Source: Phocaeicola coprocola DSM 17136
Lineage (GTDB): Bacteria; Bacteroidota; Bacteroidia; Bacteroidales; Bacteroidaceae
DNA: 64,000 nt
NCBI RefSeq assembly: GCF_000154845.1
Contig: NZ_DS981490.1
Location: 1-64,000 of the forward strand
Reading direction: 5' to 3'
The notes under the pieces are model-generated. The model saw nothing but the letters and a program-made list of their open reading frames with translations, searched no databases and was not told the origin of the DNA. Both the position numbers and the translations under genes were made by a program. Positions 35,984 to 44,535 of the stretch are shown here, piece after piece (the stretch's first letter is position 1; every line of letters begins with the position of its first letter).

Positions 35984-37816
35984 ATGATGAGGAAATTTAC
36001 TTTCTTTCTACTGTTGATTCTTACTACAGTATATGCATGGGCAGATAAAAAAGCGACTTTGACGGCTGAAGCTCCCGATGTGGTAGTAAGCGGGGATCAA
36101 TTTCGCTTGACATTTACGGTCAACACACAAAAAGTGAAGGATTTTCGCGCTCCTTCTATAACAAAAGGGTTTGATGTGCTGATGGGGCCGAGCCGTTCTC
36201 AGCAGAGTAGTACGCAAATTATTAATGGCAAGGTATCTTCAAGCAGTTCTATTACGTATACTTATATATTGATGGCAGGTGATGCGGGAACTTACACGAT
36301 ACCGGCAGCCAGTATCGAAGCCGAAGGTGAGAAGATATTTTCTAATGCCATAACTATAAAGGTCCTTCCTCCCGATCAGTCGGCTGGAAATGCTAAAAGC
36401 AGCCAGGGAAGTTCTTCTCAGAGTGCAAGTCAAGTTGCGAGCGGACGTATAACTAACAATGATTTGTTTATTACAGCAACTGCCAGCAAGACCACTGTAC
36501 ACGAACAGGAAGTTATCTTGCTGACTTATAAAGTATATACGCTTGTAAATCTTCGTCAGCTGTTTGGTAAAATGCCGGACTTGAAAGGGTTCCATACGCA
36601 AGAAATAGAATTGCCTCAGCAAAAGACTTTCTCATTGGAACACTATAAAGGACGTAACTATAACACGACAGTCTGGAGTCAGTATATATTGTTCCCACAG
36701 CAGACAGGTAAGTTGGAGATACCTTCAATAACTTTCGAAGGAGTTGTAGCTGTACAGACAATTTCAGATGATCCGTTTGATGCTTTCTTCAACGGAGGTG
36801 GTTATCGGGAAGTGAAGAAGAAAATTGTAACTCCTAAACTGACTATAAACGTGCAGCCTCTTCCGGCAAAGCCTGAAAACTTCTCAGGAGGTGTAGGTGA
36901 ATTTACTCTTTCGTCTTCTATCAATGCAAAAGATGTAAAGACGAATGATGCTGTTACTATTAAACTGACTATCAACGGATCAGGAAATATGAAACTGATA
37001 AGTACTCCGGAAGTGAAATTCCCTGAAGACTTTGAAGTTTACGATCCTAAGGTAACAAATAATTTCGATGTATCACGAAGCGGGCTTACCGGCAGTCAGA
37101 CAATAGAATATCTGGCCATTCCACGTCATGCTGGAAACTTTACGATTCCGCCTGTTGAGTTTACATATTTCGATTTAAAGACAAATTCGTATAAAACGCT
37201 GAAAACTGAGGCTTACAATATTAATGTAGCAAAAGGTAAAGGAAATGCCGATCAGGTAATTGCAGACTTTACGAACAAGGAAAATGTAAAGGTATTGGGC
37301 CAAGATATCCGATTTATAAAGTTGGGCGATACGAAGCTTATGCCAAAGGGTGATGTCTTCTTCGGAACAATCAGTTACTATTTATGGTATATCATACCAT
37401 TTGTTTTGTTCGTGGGACTGGTGGTATTTTTCCGTAAGCAGGCGGCCGAAAATGCAAATGTGGCTAAAGTAAAGACCAAGAAAGCAAATAAAGTGGCAAC
37501 CAAGAGAATGAAGCTTGCCGGAAAACTATTGGCAGAAAATCGTAAAAATGAGTTCTATGATGAAGTGTTGAAAGCTTTGTGGGGATATATCAGTGACAAG
37601 CTGAGTATTCCGGTTTCACAACTTTCGAAAGATAATATAGAAGCCGAGCTGGCGAAATACGGAGTTGCTGATGATGTAATAAAAGACTTTATCAATGCCT
37701 TGAATGAATGTGAATTTGCTCGTTATGCTCCGGGAGATGAAAACGAAGCAATGGATAAAGTTTATACTACATCGGTAGAAGCTATCAGTAAAATGGAGAA
37801 TAGTATCAAACATTAA
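35984..37816 (+). CDS. batD: BatD, Bat operon membrane protein
   Basis: A 610-residue protein with a signal peptide (FFLLLILTTVYAWAD). It holds a series of Ig-like beta domains (VVSGDQFRLTFTVNTQK; TTVHEQEVILLTYKVYT; TNDAVTIKLTINGSGNMK) of the BatD/oxygen-tolerance type. One transmembrane helix is near residue 460-480 (ISYYLWYIIPFVLFVGLVVF), followed by a cytoplasmic tail with an acidic end. The N-terminal part is periplasmic. The start is the first of two adjacent ATGs at 35984. It is the fixed fourth protein of the Bat set. Confidence 0.88.
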   Translation: MMRKFTFFLLLILTTVYAWADKKATLTAEAPDVVVSGDQFRLTFTVNTQKVKDFRAPSITKGFDVLMGPSRSQQSSTQIINGKVSSSSSITYTYILMAGDAGTYTIPAASIEAEGEKIFSNAITIKVLPPDQSAGNAKSSQGSSSQSASQVASGRITNNDLFITATASKTTVHEQEVILLTYKVYTLVNLRQLFGKMPDLKGFHTQEIELPQQKTFSLEHYKGRNYNTTVWSQYILFPQQTGKLEIPSITFEGVVAVQTISDDPFDAFFNGGGYREVKKKIVTPKLTINVQPLPAKPENFSGGVGEFTLSSSINAKDVKTNDAVTIKLTINGSGNMKLISTPEVKFPEDFEVYDPKVTNNFDVSRSGLTGSQTIEYLAIPRHAGNFTIPPVEFTYFDLKTNSYKTLKTEAYNINVAKGKGNADQVIADFTNKENVKVLGQDIRFIKLGDTKLMPKGDVFFGTISYYLWYIIPFVLFVGLVVFFRKQAAENANVAKVKTKKANKVATKRMKLAGKLLAENRKNEFYDEVLKALWGYISDKLSIPVSQLSKDNIEAELAKYGVADDVIKDFINALNECEFARYAPGDENEAMDKVYTTSVEAISKMENSIKH

Positions 37817-37842
37817 CAACAGACCGAACAACAAAAATTGAT

Positions 37843-38595
37843 ATGAAAAGACTATCTATAATAATAGCATTCCTGATCGGACTCTTTCAGTTTGCTTCTG
37901 CCTCTGTTACAAAGGCTGAAGCAGACAAAGATTATCAGGAAAATAAGTTTGCGGATGCGATAGAAAAATATGAAGCTATTTTGGCTTCAGAAGGTGAGTC
38001 GGCTGATATTTATTATAATTTGGGAAACAGTTATTATAAGAATAAAAATATCGCTAAGGCCGTATTAAACTATGAACGTGCGCTACTGATGAATCCAGGA
38101 GATGCAGATATTCGTTTCAATCTGGAAATGGCAAGAAGTAAAACAGTTGATCAGGTTACTCCTACAAGTGAAGTTTTTATTGTGACATGGGTAAAATCGC
38201 TGACTAACTGCATGAGTGAAAGCGGATGGGGGGTAACTGCTATCATAGCGTTTCTTCTCCTTTTGGCTGGACTGGCACTGTATATATTTGGTAATAGAAT
38301 TGTATTCAAGAAGATAGGCTTCATTGCAGCTATCATATTTTTAGTCGTAGCTGTATGTGCAAACTTCTTCGCAAGCGAACAGAAAGATGAATTGCTGAAC
38401 CGTACAGGAGCTATCGTTATGTCGCCAAGTATTACAGTTAAAAGTACTCCTAACGAGAGTGGAACAGACCTGTTTGTACTGCATGAAGGTACTAAGGTAT
38501 ATATAGAAGACAATTCCATGAAAGGATGGAAAGAAATCCGTCTGGAAGATGGAAAAAAAGGATGGCTTCCTGTTTCGGCAATAGAAGTTATCTGA
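37843..38595 (+). CDS. batE: BatE, TPR and SH3-like protein
   Basis: A 250-residue protein. Signal peptide (IAFLIGLFQFASAS), two TPR repeats (FADAIEKYEAILASEGESAD and AKAVLNYERALLMNP), two transmembrane helices (AIIAFLLLLAGLALYIFG; FIAAIIFLVVAVCANFF) and a C-terminal SH3-like domain (VKSTPNESGTDLFVLHEG ... GWKEIRLEDGKKGWLP). This is the BatE layout. The SH3-like end may bind cell wall or protein. The PAP2 gene follows after 25 nt. Confidence 0.87.
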   Translation: MKRLSIIIAFLIGLFQFASASVTKAEADKDYQENKFADAIEKYEAILASEGESADIYYNLGNSYYKNKNIAKAVLNYERALLMNPGDADIRFNLEMARSKTVDQVTPTSEVFIVTWVKSLTNCMSESGWGVTAIIAFLLLLAGLALYIFGNRIVFKKIGFIAAIIFLVVAVCANFFASEQKDELLNRTGAIVMSPSITVKSTPNESGTDLFVLHEGTKVYIEDNSMKGWKEIRLEDGKKGWLPVSAIEVI

Positions 38596-38620
38596 TTATT
38601 TTCTGTAATAACAGATATTT

Positions 38621-39331
38621 ATGATTGATATACAGCAACTGATTGAAGCAGATAAAGAATTGTTATTAACTCTGAACGGAAGTTCTTCCTTGTTCTGGGA
38701 CGGATTTATGTGGACTGTTTCCGGAACAAAGATATGGATTCCGGTTGGTGCTATGTTGCTGTATATCATATTCAAGAATACTAAATTTACTCAAGGGTTG
38801 CTTATACTCGTGATGCTGGTTTTGACTGTAACGCTTGCCGATCAGTTCTCTTCAGGTCTTTGCAAACCCTTGTTTATGCGTTTCCGTCCGGCTCAGGATC
38901 CGGAAATAATGTATATGGTGAATGTCGTGAATGGCTACAGGGGAGGAGCATATGGATTTATATCAAGCCATGCTGCCAATACATTTGCTGTAGCTACCTT
39001 TGTAGCTTTGCTCATACGTAATTGCTGGATGACTGTCATTATGTATATATGGGCACTGATACCATCTTTTTCACGTATATATTTAGGAGTACATTATCCG
39101 GGAGATATTATTTGTGGTGCTGTTGCAGGATGTGTAATAGCTTCATTGGTTTACTGGCTGTATGCATTTATCGAGAAAAAATATTTCGATCAGGCCCAAT
39201 ATGTTTCTGGACAATATACTATCACGGGTTTTGAGATAACTGATATCAAAGTGTTTCATACCGTTCTGTTATTGACTTATTTCTATGCAGTAGTGGCTGC
39301 ATTAGTTGTTTGCAAATCCTTTTATTTCTGA
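38621..39331 (+). CDS. PAP2-family membrane phosphatase
   Basis: A 236-residue multi-helix membrane protein with three phosphatase motifs: KPLFMRFRP (K-x6-RP), SSHAANT (the SGH equivalent with serine and histidine) and SRIYLGVHYPGD (SR-x5-H-x3-D). The family removes phosphate from lipids such as undecaprenyl pyrophosphate or phosphatidic acid at the periplasmic face. About five to six helices. It follows batE closely and is likely co-transcribed with the Bat genes. Whether it works with Bat is unknown. Confidence 0.85.
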   Translation: MIDIQQLIEADKELLLTLNGSSSLFWDGFMWTVSGTKIWIPVGAMLLYIIFKNTKFTQGLLILVMLVLTVTLADQFSSGLCKPLFMRFRPAQDPEIMYMVNVVNGYRGGAYGFISSHAANTFAVATFVALLIRNCWMTVIMYIWALIPSFSRIYLGVHYPGDIICGAVAGCVIASLVYWLYAFIEKKYFDQAQYVSGQYTITGFEITDIKVFHTVLLLTYFYAVVAALVVCKSFYF

Positions 39332-39371
39332 GCAAAATAATTGCAGGTATAACAAAAAAGTTAAATTTTTG

Positions 39372-39402
39372 TTTGCTTATTCATTTTCTTTCATTACATT
39401 TA
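39372..39402 (+). promoter_or_regulatory. Promoter of the small DNA-binding gene
   Basis: TTTG at 39372-39375, a 19-nt spacer, TACATTTA at 39395-39402 (one off TAnnTTTG). The ATG at 39453 is 50 nt later. Consensus spacing supports it. Confidence 0.65.
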
Positions 39403-39452
39403 TATCGTGAATTAACAAAAGATTTTGTCTAACACTTTAAATTTTGATTACT

Positions 39453-39707
39453 ATGAACAGAACGATAACATTCAATGAACTTCGTAAAATTAAGGATTCA
39501 TTACCCAGCGGAAGCATGCATCGCATTGCCGATGAATTAAACTTGAGTGTAGAAACCGTACGTAACTTCTTCGGTGGACATAATTTTAAGGATGGCAAAA
39601 GCGTAGGTATCCATCTGGAACCCGGTCCAGACGGTGGGTTGGTGATGTTGGACGATACGACCGTGCTTGATAAAGCAATAGCAATTCTGAAAGAGCAAAC
39701 AGCCTAA
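39453..39707 (+). CDS. Small helix-turn-helix DNA-binding protein
   Basis: An 84-residue protein (ATG at 39453; an in-frame TTG at 39444 is less likely). It has a helix-turn-helix-like segment HRIADELNLSVETVRNFFGG and an acidic-basic C-terminal part (LDDTTVLDKAIAILKEQ). I remember this as a conserved Bacteroides DNA-binding protein but cannot name it. It has its own consensus promoter and terminator, which suggests strong independent expression. Confidence 0.65.
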   Translation: MNRTITFNELRKIKDSLPSGSMHRIADELNLSVETVRNFFGGHNFKDGKSVGIHLEPGPDGGLVMLDDTTVLDKAIAILKEQTA

Positions 39708-39723
39708 AGCTGACAATAAGTGC

Positions 39724-39764
39724 AAAATCCTAATCGGTATGTATTTTACTGATTAGGATTTTTT
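39724..39764 (+). terminator. Terminator after the small DNA-binding gene
   Basis: AAAATCCTAATC at 39724-39735 pairs perfectly with GATTAGGATTTT at 39751-39762, then more T. Confidence 0.85.
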
Positions 39765-39806
39765 GTTAAGTATGATTCTGTGTGAAACCTTTTAAAACTT
39801 TAGTCT

Positions 39807-40940
39807 ATGGAAGATAAACTCATTACATTATCCATTCTTACCTATTCGAAAGCACAAATCCTGAAATCTGTACTCGAAAGTGAAGGTATAGAATCGTACA
39901 TTCATAATGTGAATCTCATCCAGCCGGTAATTTCATCGGGAGTAAGAGTACGTATTAAGGAAAGTGATTTGCCTCGTGCCTTGAAAATTATAGAAAGTTC
40001 TTCGTGGCTGTCTTCTGAGATTCTGGAAGAGAAATCTGCTGACTCCGACTCTGAAAAAGTTCCTAAAGTGCTGATTCCTGTTGATTTTTCAGCTTATTCT
40101 CTTAAAGCATGTGATTTTGGCTTCAATGTAGCTTCGCGTATGCATGCAGAAGTTGTTTTATTGCATGTTCATTTCACACCGATTTATATTCCTAGTTTGC
40201 AGTATGACATAGAAAACTATCAGGTTCCGTCAGGAAATGATGTGACAACGGTTAAAGGAATGATAGAAAACATACATAAACAGTTGAATAAATTATCGGA
40301 GAATATAAATGAAAAGATACAGAACGGAGAATATCCGAATGTAAAATATACATGTGTGTTGCGTGAAGGAATACCGGAAGAAGAAATATTATACTATATT
40401 CGTCAGGAGAAACCTCTGATTGTCGTCATGGGTGCTCGTGGTGAGCATCAGAAAGATCTGGATCTGATAGGAAGTGTGACCGCTGAAGTTATTGAACGGA
40501 GCCGTTCATTTGTGTATGCAATTCCAGAGAATGCACCGGAGAAATCTCTTGAGAATATTCATAAGATTGCTTTGTTTACCAGTTTCGACCAGCGTGACTT
40601 GATCGCTTTCGATTCATTGATAACTACTTTTAAAGACAATAAGTTTGAGATTTCCTTTATCCATGTGAATTCTCACGAAGAAAAGCGTACATGGAATGAA
40701 ATTAAACTGGCGGGTATCAAAGAGTATTTTAAGAAACAATATCCACAGCTTGAGTTTACTTACTTGAATATTGATGAAGATCATTTGCTGGGCAATCTGG
40801 ATCAGTTTGTGCAGGAAAATGGTATAGATGTGATATGTACTTCGAATTATAAACGTAATATCTTTGCCCGCTTGTTTAATCCTAGCATTGCACGAAAGAT
40901 GCTTTTCCATTCTAATACACCTATTCTTATTATTAAATAA
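39807..40940 (+). CDS. DUF2007 plus two universal stress protein domains
   Basis: A 377-residue cytosolic protein of three modules. Residues of about 1-68 match DUF2007 (LITLSILTYSKAQILKSVLE, then VRVRIKESDLPRALKII), described as a putative signal-transducing domain. Residues of about 86-235 and 255-377 are USP-like (LIPVDFSAYSLKACDFGFN, VVMGARGEHQKDL; a second, degenerate copy with FTSFDQRDLIAF). The USP motifs (G-2x-G-9x-G) are only partial, so nucleotide binding is uncertain. Such a fusion suggests a stress-responsive sensor. It ends just before the group II intron 3' end. Confidence 0.8.
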   Translation: MEDKLITLSILTYSKAQILKSVLESEGIESYIHNVNLIQPVISSGVRVRIKESDLPRALKIIESSSWLSSEILEEKSADSDSEKVPKVLIPVDFSAYSLKACDFGFNVASRMHAEVVLLHVHFTPIYIPSLQYDIENYQVPSGNDVTTVKGMIENIHKQLNKLSENINEKIQNGEYPNVKYTCVLREGIPEEEILYYIRQEKPLIVVMGARGEHQKDLDLIGSVTAEVIERSRSFVYAIPENAPEKSLENIHKIALFTSFDQRDLIAFDSLITTFKDNKFEISFIHVNSHEEKRTWNEIKLAGIKEYFKKQYPQLEFTYLNIDEDHLLGNLDQFVQENGIDVICTSNYKRNIFARLFNPSIARKMLFHSNTPILIIK

Positions 40941-40945
40941 GAATA

Positions 40946-41624
40946 AACGAGTAGGAGGAAAACGAAGTAGTTTTCTTCCTACTTTCGTTTTCCGACCTCC
41001 CACACCACCGTACGTGCCGTTCGGCATACGGCGGTTCTTTACTATGGATGCCTTTCGTATTCTTCGAAAGACACTTCCACGACATCTTCTTCAACCATCC
41101 ATTTGTAGGTCTGCGCTCCTTTATACCCTTCGGATTCCGTCCTATCTCTTTAAAGGTAGCCCAATACTTCTGTTTTGGTTTTATGCATTCGTTCCAACAA
41201 ACGGTAGTTTTCAGTTATGCCGTTTAAATAAAGTTTGGTCCTTCCCTATAGGCATACATGCCTTGGGTACTACGACCTCTGCTGACTTCTCACGGCAAGC
41301 TTTACTCCATCATGGTACTTCGAATCATTCATCCTCACCATATGTCCGTGAGACCTCCTCGGATAAGGGTATTAACTTTCAATCTTATGTCTGCTCCATT
41401 TACACTAACCGTCCCGAATAGCTATAGGGCTTTAGTTTGTTTCGCAACCTTACCCACGGTCATATGCCTTATATGAAGTTTCTGTTCGTCAGACCAGATG
41501 TTTGCCGCCAGCTTCTTTCAGATTCCAACTCGCGATGGACACCCTTGCTTTTGGCTGTATGATTCCCGCTATTAGGGCTCATTGGGGACTTGCACCCGTT
41601 AGCTAATACTCATGCCGAGCATAC
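40946..41624 (-). mobile_element. ORF-less group II intron (bacterial class C-like)
   Basis: Read on the minus strand, the element begins GTATGCTCGGCATGAGTATT and soon has ACGGGTGCAAGTCCC, GAAAGAAGCTGGCGGCAAA and GAAGTCAGCAGAGGTCGTAG, all typical group II intron ribozyme sequence. The 3' part has the catalytic domain V, near positions 41035-40995 (CCGCCGTATGCC, ACGTACGGTGG), and a domain VI ending CCTCCTACTCGT at about 40950. The reverse transcriptase gene usually found before domain V is missing; only about 250 nt are in its place. It starts directly after the T-tract of the tRNA-Arg terminator, the site preferred by class C introns. Exact boundaries are estimates. Confidence 0.8.
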
Positions 41625-41631
41625 AAATAAT

Positions 41632-41660
41632 AAAGCCCTCACCAAATAGGTAAGGGCTTT
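41632..41660 (-). terminator. Terminator of the tRNA-Arg array
   Basis: AAAGCCCTCACC at 41632-41643 pairs with GGTAAGGGCTTT at 41649-41660 across a 5-nt loop. In the minus direction ATTATTT follows and the intron starts immediately after. Confidence 0.85.
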
Positions 41661-41664
41661 TGTG

Positions 41665-41738
41665 TGACCGCGACAGGATTCAAACCTGTAACCGGCTGAT
41701 CCGTAGTCAGCTACTCTATTCAGTTGAGCTACGCGGCC
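41665..41738 (-). tRNA. tRNA-Arg (ACG), copy 1
   Basis: A 74-nt cloverleaf on the minus strand: acceptor GGCCGCG / CGCGGTC with discriminator A, anticodon loop CTACGGA (anticodon ACG), T arm ACAGG-TTTGAAT-CCTGT. No encoded CCA. It is the last gene of the array before the terminator. Confidence 0.95.
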
Positions 41739-41769
41739 ATACTTTTTTCAACATTTCAATAAAGAAGAG

Positions 41770-41843
41770 TGACCGCGACAGGATTCAAACCTGTAACCGG
41801 CTGATCCGTAGTCAGCTACTCTATTCAGTTGAGCTACGCGGCC
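41770..41843 (-). tRNA. tRNA-Arg (ACG), copy 2
   Basis: Sequence identical to copy 1; anticodon ACG, discriminator A, no CCA. Separated from copy 1 by 31 nt. Confidence 0.95.
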
Positions 41844-41873
41844 ATACTTTTTCAACATTTCAATAAAGAAGAG

Positions 41874-41947
41874 TGACCGCGACAGGATTCAAACCTGTAA
41901 CCGGCTGATCCGTAGTCAGCTACTCTATTCAGTTGAGCTACGCGGCC
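41874..41947 (-). tRNA. tRNA-Arg (ACG), copy 3
   Basis: Identical to copies 1 and 2; anticodon ACG. The spacer to copy 2 is 30 nt and nearly identical to the copy 1-2 spacer, showing a recent tandem duplication. Confidence 0.95.
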
Positions 41948-41975
41948 AATTCTTTCAATATTTCAATCAGAAGAG

Positions 41976-42049
41976 TGATCGCGACAGGATTCAAACCTGT
42001 AACCGGCTGATCCGTAGTCAGCTACTCTATTCAGTTGAGCTACGCGACC
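41976..42049 (-). tRNA. tRNA-Arg (ACG), copy 4 with compensatory acceptor change
   Basis: Same as the others except for acceptor pair 3:70, which is T-A (GGTCGCG / CGCGATC) instead of C-G. Both bases changed together, so the stem is kept and the gene is probably functional. Confidence 0.95.
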
Positions 42050-42075
42050 ATATCTTCATTGCTTCGAAAGAAGAG

Positions 42076-42149
42076 TGACCGCGACAGGATTCAAACCTGT
42101 AACCGGCTGATCCGTAGTCAGCTACTCTATTCAGTTGAGCTACGCGGCC
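42076..42149 (-). tRNA. tRNA-Arg (ACG), copy 5 (first transcribed)
   Basis: Identical to copies 1-3. It is nearest to the promoter at 42172-42203, so it heads the array transcript. Confidence 0.95.
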
Positions 42150-42171
42150 ATGTCTTTTTTCTTAACGGGTG

Positions 42172-42203
42172 CAAAAGTATAGAGTTTCTGCTAAACTTCC
42201 AAA
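42172..42203 (-). promoter_or_regulatory. Promoter of the tRNA-Arg array
   Basis: On the minus strand: TTTG (42203-42200), a 20-nt spacer, TACTTTTG (42179-42172). This is a full match to the -33/-7 consensus, 23 nt before the first tRNA. Confidence 0.8.
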
Positions 42204-42228
42204 TATTTTCGCTCTTTTTTTAAGTTTT

Positions 42229-44535
42229 TTATTCGATAAATCGTGAATTAAATATCTGCCAGCCCAATGTAATGCCAAGATTCCAGTTGTTTGACGGTGA
42301 GCTATAGTGATTTAGGTAAACGCTTATCGCTCCGAATGGAAGTTTGGCAACAAGTGAAATTTCTCCCATATATTCTATTTTGCTGAATAATTCACCGTAA
42401 TATGCTTTCGATTCTTCGTCACGCATTATCGGAAAAATAGGAGCAAAGCCATAAAATTCTGCTCTGGCATGGAAGACTGGTGTTATCTGGAAGATAGGCA
42501 TAATGCCGGCTCCGATGAACTGATTGGCACGGAAAGCTTCATTATACGTAATCTTGCTATGTGGTGTAGGTGAGAATTCACCTGCCTGCATCATGGTTGC
42601 GGTATAATTATGGCTGAAATTACGTGAAGAATAGTAGGCGCGAATATAGTTCCCCAATACGAATTTGGAGGAAAGCGAATAATATCGTTCCATTTCATAG
42701 GATAATTGCAGCCAGGACTGGACATAATTATATGTACCGTTATACGGGTCTGGAGTTGATCCTGCTTCATATGATTCCGTTCCGGTGTATATATGTGCCA
42801 CAAGTCTCTCTCTGCGTCCTGCTGTGGCATATTGTCTGCTGTTTAGTGTATTTCCATTCATTGCCACAGACCCTCCGAAAATAGTGTAGTTGCTGATATC
42901 ATTTTTGTCATTGTTGAAGTCAATGACATTGTTCTGGAAATACAGGTCTTGTATTTTTCCGATTCCGATGCCGAATTCTGCTTTCTGGCGTGTAAGGAAA
43001 GGCATTGAAACCAGCAGCTTGACAAAATTCTCTTTCTTTTTATTGAAAACAGGAGAATTACCTTTTGAGAAAAGTTTTTCTTGCTTAAAATAATCGAATG
43101 AAGAGATTGATCCTACCAGGCGGAAGGATGTTGGAATATGGGTAGGGAAATCAATGCGTCCTGCTATTTGCAAATTGTTATAAATTTGTCCTAACTGTCC
43201 GTCTAGCGAAACTTCTTTTGAGAAGTTGTTCAAGTTGTGGTAGGTAGCTCCTACATAAATTTGGTTAGCACCGTTTGAGCCTACGTTTCCTCCTACACGG
43301 AGCGATAAGTCATCTTCAATCTTTACTTTTAAGTGTAGGGTAAACGTTGTATCAACTTTATTGTATACTGCATGCGGAATGATTTCTGATATCATATTGT
43401 CCGACATCAGACGGAAGTAACCTTTCCGTAAGTCTTCCAAAGAGAATATTTCGTGATCCGATGAATGGAACTCTTTGCGAATATATTTCTTTTGCTGCTC
43501 GTTTCCGCCTGTAATCGAGATTTCGCGAAAGCGCAGCTCTGGCATATTTTTCTTGTAAGCAATACGTTTCAGCTCCAGTTGACGATAATTGATTCGTCGT
43601 GAGATACGTGCCTTAATAGAATCCATGAGCTGTATGGTACGGTTGTAACCGATGTCGTGGAGTTCGTCAAAGCGGTCGAAATCCATCAGATTCACATTGT
43701 CGTACTTGAAAGTCATCAAAATGCCCAATGAGTCGGGTAGAGAGTAATCAGTCTTTTGCATAATCATGTTTTCCAGCTGTCCCATGATATCTCCCTCCTG
43801 AGGCTTTCCCGGGTTGGAACTTACTACACTTCCGATAATGACATCCGGATGAAAATCGTTTACCATTACATTTACGGGGAAATTATTGTAGATTCCTCCA
43901 TCGTAAACCAGTGTCGAATCTATTTCTATGGGTTTGAACATGGCAGGGAAACTCATGGAAGCCCGGACAGCATCTCCCAGATCTCCTTTTTCAAATATCA
44001 TCGGCCTTTTGTTGTATACGTCCGAAGCAACACATCTGAAAGGCACAAAAAGCTGGTTGAAGTCATTGTTGCATGCAGCAGTGGCCTGACCGAAGAGCTC
44101 GAGAAAGGCCAGGTTCATTTGCAACGGATCTACCACACTGGAAGGAAGAAACTGCGTCTTTACCTTGTGCAGGGGATTTTTTAAAGAAACCCTGATATTC
44201 AAGAATTCAGGAGTAGGAGGGTTTTTCTTGAAGTAGTAAATATATTTTTCCTCTATATTTCCCGTATACCATCGTTTGAAACTGTCCGATTTCAGTAATC
44301 TTTCCATATCATCGGGCGAATACCCCATGGCATATAGCGAACCCACAATAGCTCCCATAGATGTTCCGGCTATATAGTCGATAGGAATGTGATTTTCCTC
44401 TAATGCCCTGATGATACCTATGTGGGTCAGGCCTTTTGCTCCGCCTCCACTTAATACAAGACCAACTTTTTGTGCCTGTATCTGGAATGTCAGAACAAAA
44501 AGCAGGAAGAACATATATAATGCTTTTTTCATCAA
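42229..44535 (-). CDS. Patatin-like phospholipase with outer membrane barrel (type Vd)
   Basis: A 768-residue protein with a signal peptide (FFLLFVLTFQIQAQ). Residues of about 22-215 are a patatin domain with oxyanion hole GGGAKG, nucleophile GTSMG (S59) and dyad aspartate DGGIYNN (D212). Residues of about 330-410 look like one POTRA domain, and the remainder is an Omp85-like 16-strand barrel (FRLVGSISSF ... LGITLGWQIFNSRF). The order patatin-POTRA-barrel matches PlpD-type Vd autotransporters. The lipase would be held at or released from the cell surface. Downstream it ends just before the tRNA promoter. Confidence 0.88.
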   Translation of the reverse strand: MMKKALYMFFLLFVLTFQIQAQKVGLVLSGGGAKGLTHIGIIRALEENHIPIDYIAGTSMGAIVGSLYAMGYSPDDMERLLKSDSFKRWYTGNIEEKYIYYFKKNPPTPEFLNIRVSLKNPLHKVKTQFLPSSVVDPLQMNLAFLELFGQATAACNNDFNQLFVPFRCVASDVYNKRPMIFEKGDLGDAVRASMSFPAMFKPIEIDSTLVYDGGIYNNFPVNVMVNDFHPDVIIGSVVSSNPGKPQEGDIMGQLENMIMQKTDYSLPDSLGILMTFKYDNVNLMDFDRFDELHDIGYNRTIQLMDSIKARISRRINYRQLELKRIAYKKNMPELRFREISITGGNEQQKKYIRKEFHSSDHEIFSLEDLRKGYFRLMSDNMISEIIPHAVYNKVDTTFTLHLKVKIEDDLSLRVGGNVGSNGANQIYVGATYHNLNNFSKEVSLDGQLGQIYNNLQIAGRIDFPTHIPTSFRLVGSISSFDYFKQEKLFSKGNSPVFNKKKENFVKLLVSMPFLTRQKAEFGIGIGKIQDLYFQNNVIDFNNDKNDISNYTIFGGSVAMNGNTLNSRQYATAGRRERLVAHIYTGTESYEAGSTPDPYNGTYNYVQSWLQLSYEMERYYSLSSKFVLGNYIRAYYSSRNFSHNYTATMMQAGEFSPTPHSKITYNEAFRANQFIGAGIMPIFQITPVFHARAEFYGFAPIFPIMRDEESKAYYGELFSKIEYMGEISLVAKLPFGAISVYLNHYSSPSNNWNLGITLGWQIFNSRFIE

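Noticed and set aside
40864-41421. 185-residue open frame on + across the intron
   Set aside because: It overlaps the end of the USP gene and covers ribozyme sequence on the opposite strand; no protein motif.
41665-42149. Evenly spaced repeats resembling a CRISPR array
   Set aside because: The 74-nt repeats fold as tRNA-Arg cloverleafs, and the spacers are near identical, so it is a tRNA array.
41660-42223. Repeated short open frames on the + strand with a shared sequence (RDRIQTCNRLIRSQLLYS)
   Set aside because: They run antisense through the tRNA-Arg genes and their repetition is just the tandem tRNA copies; this is a well-known false annotation.
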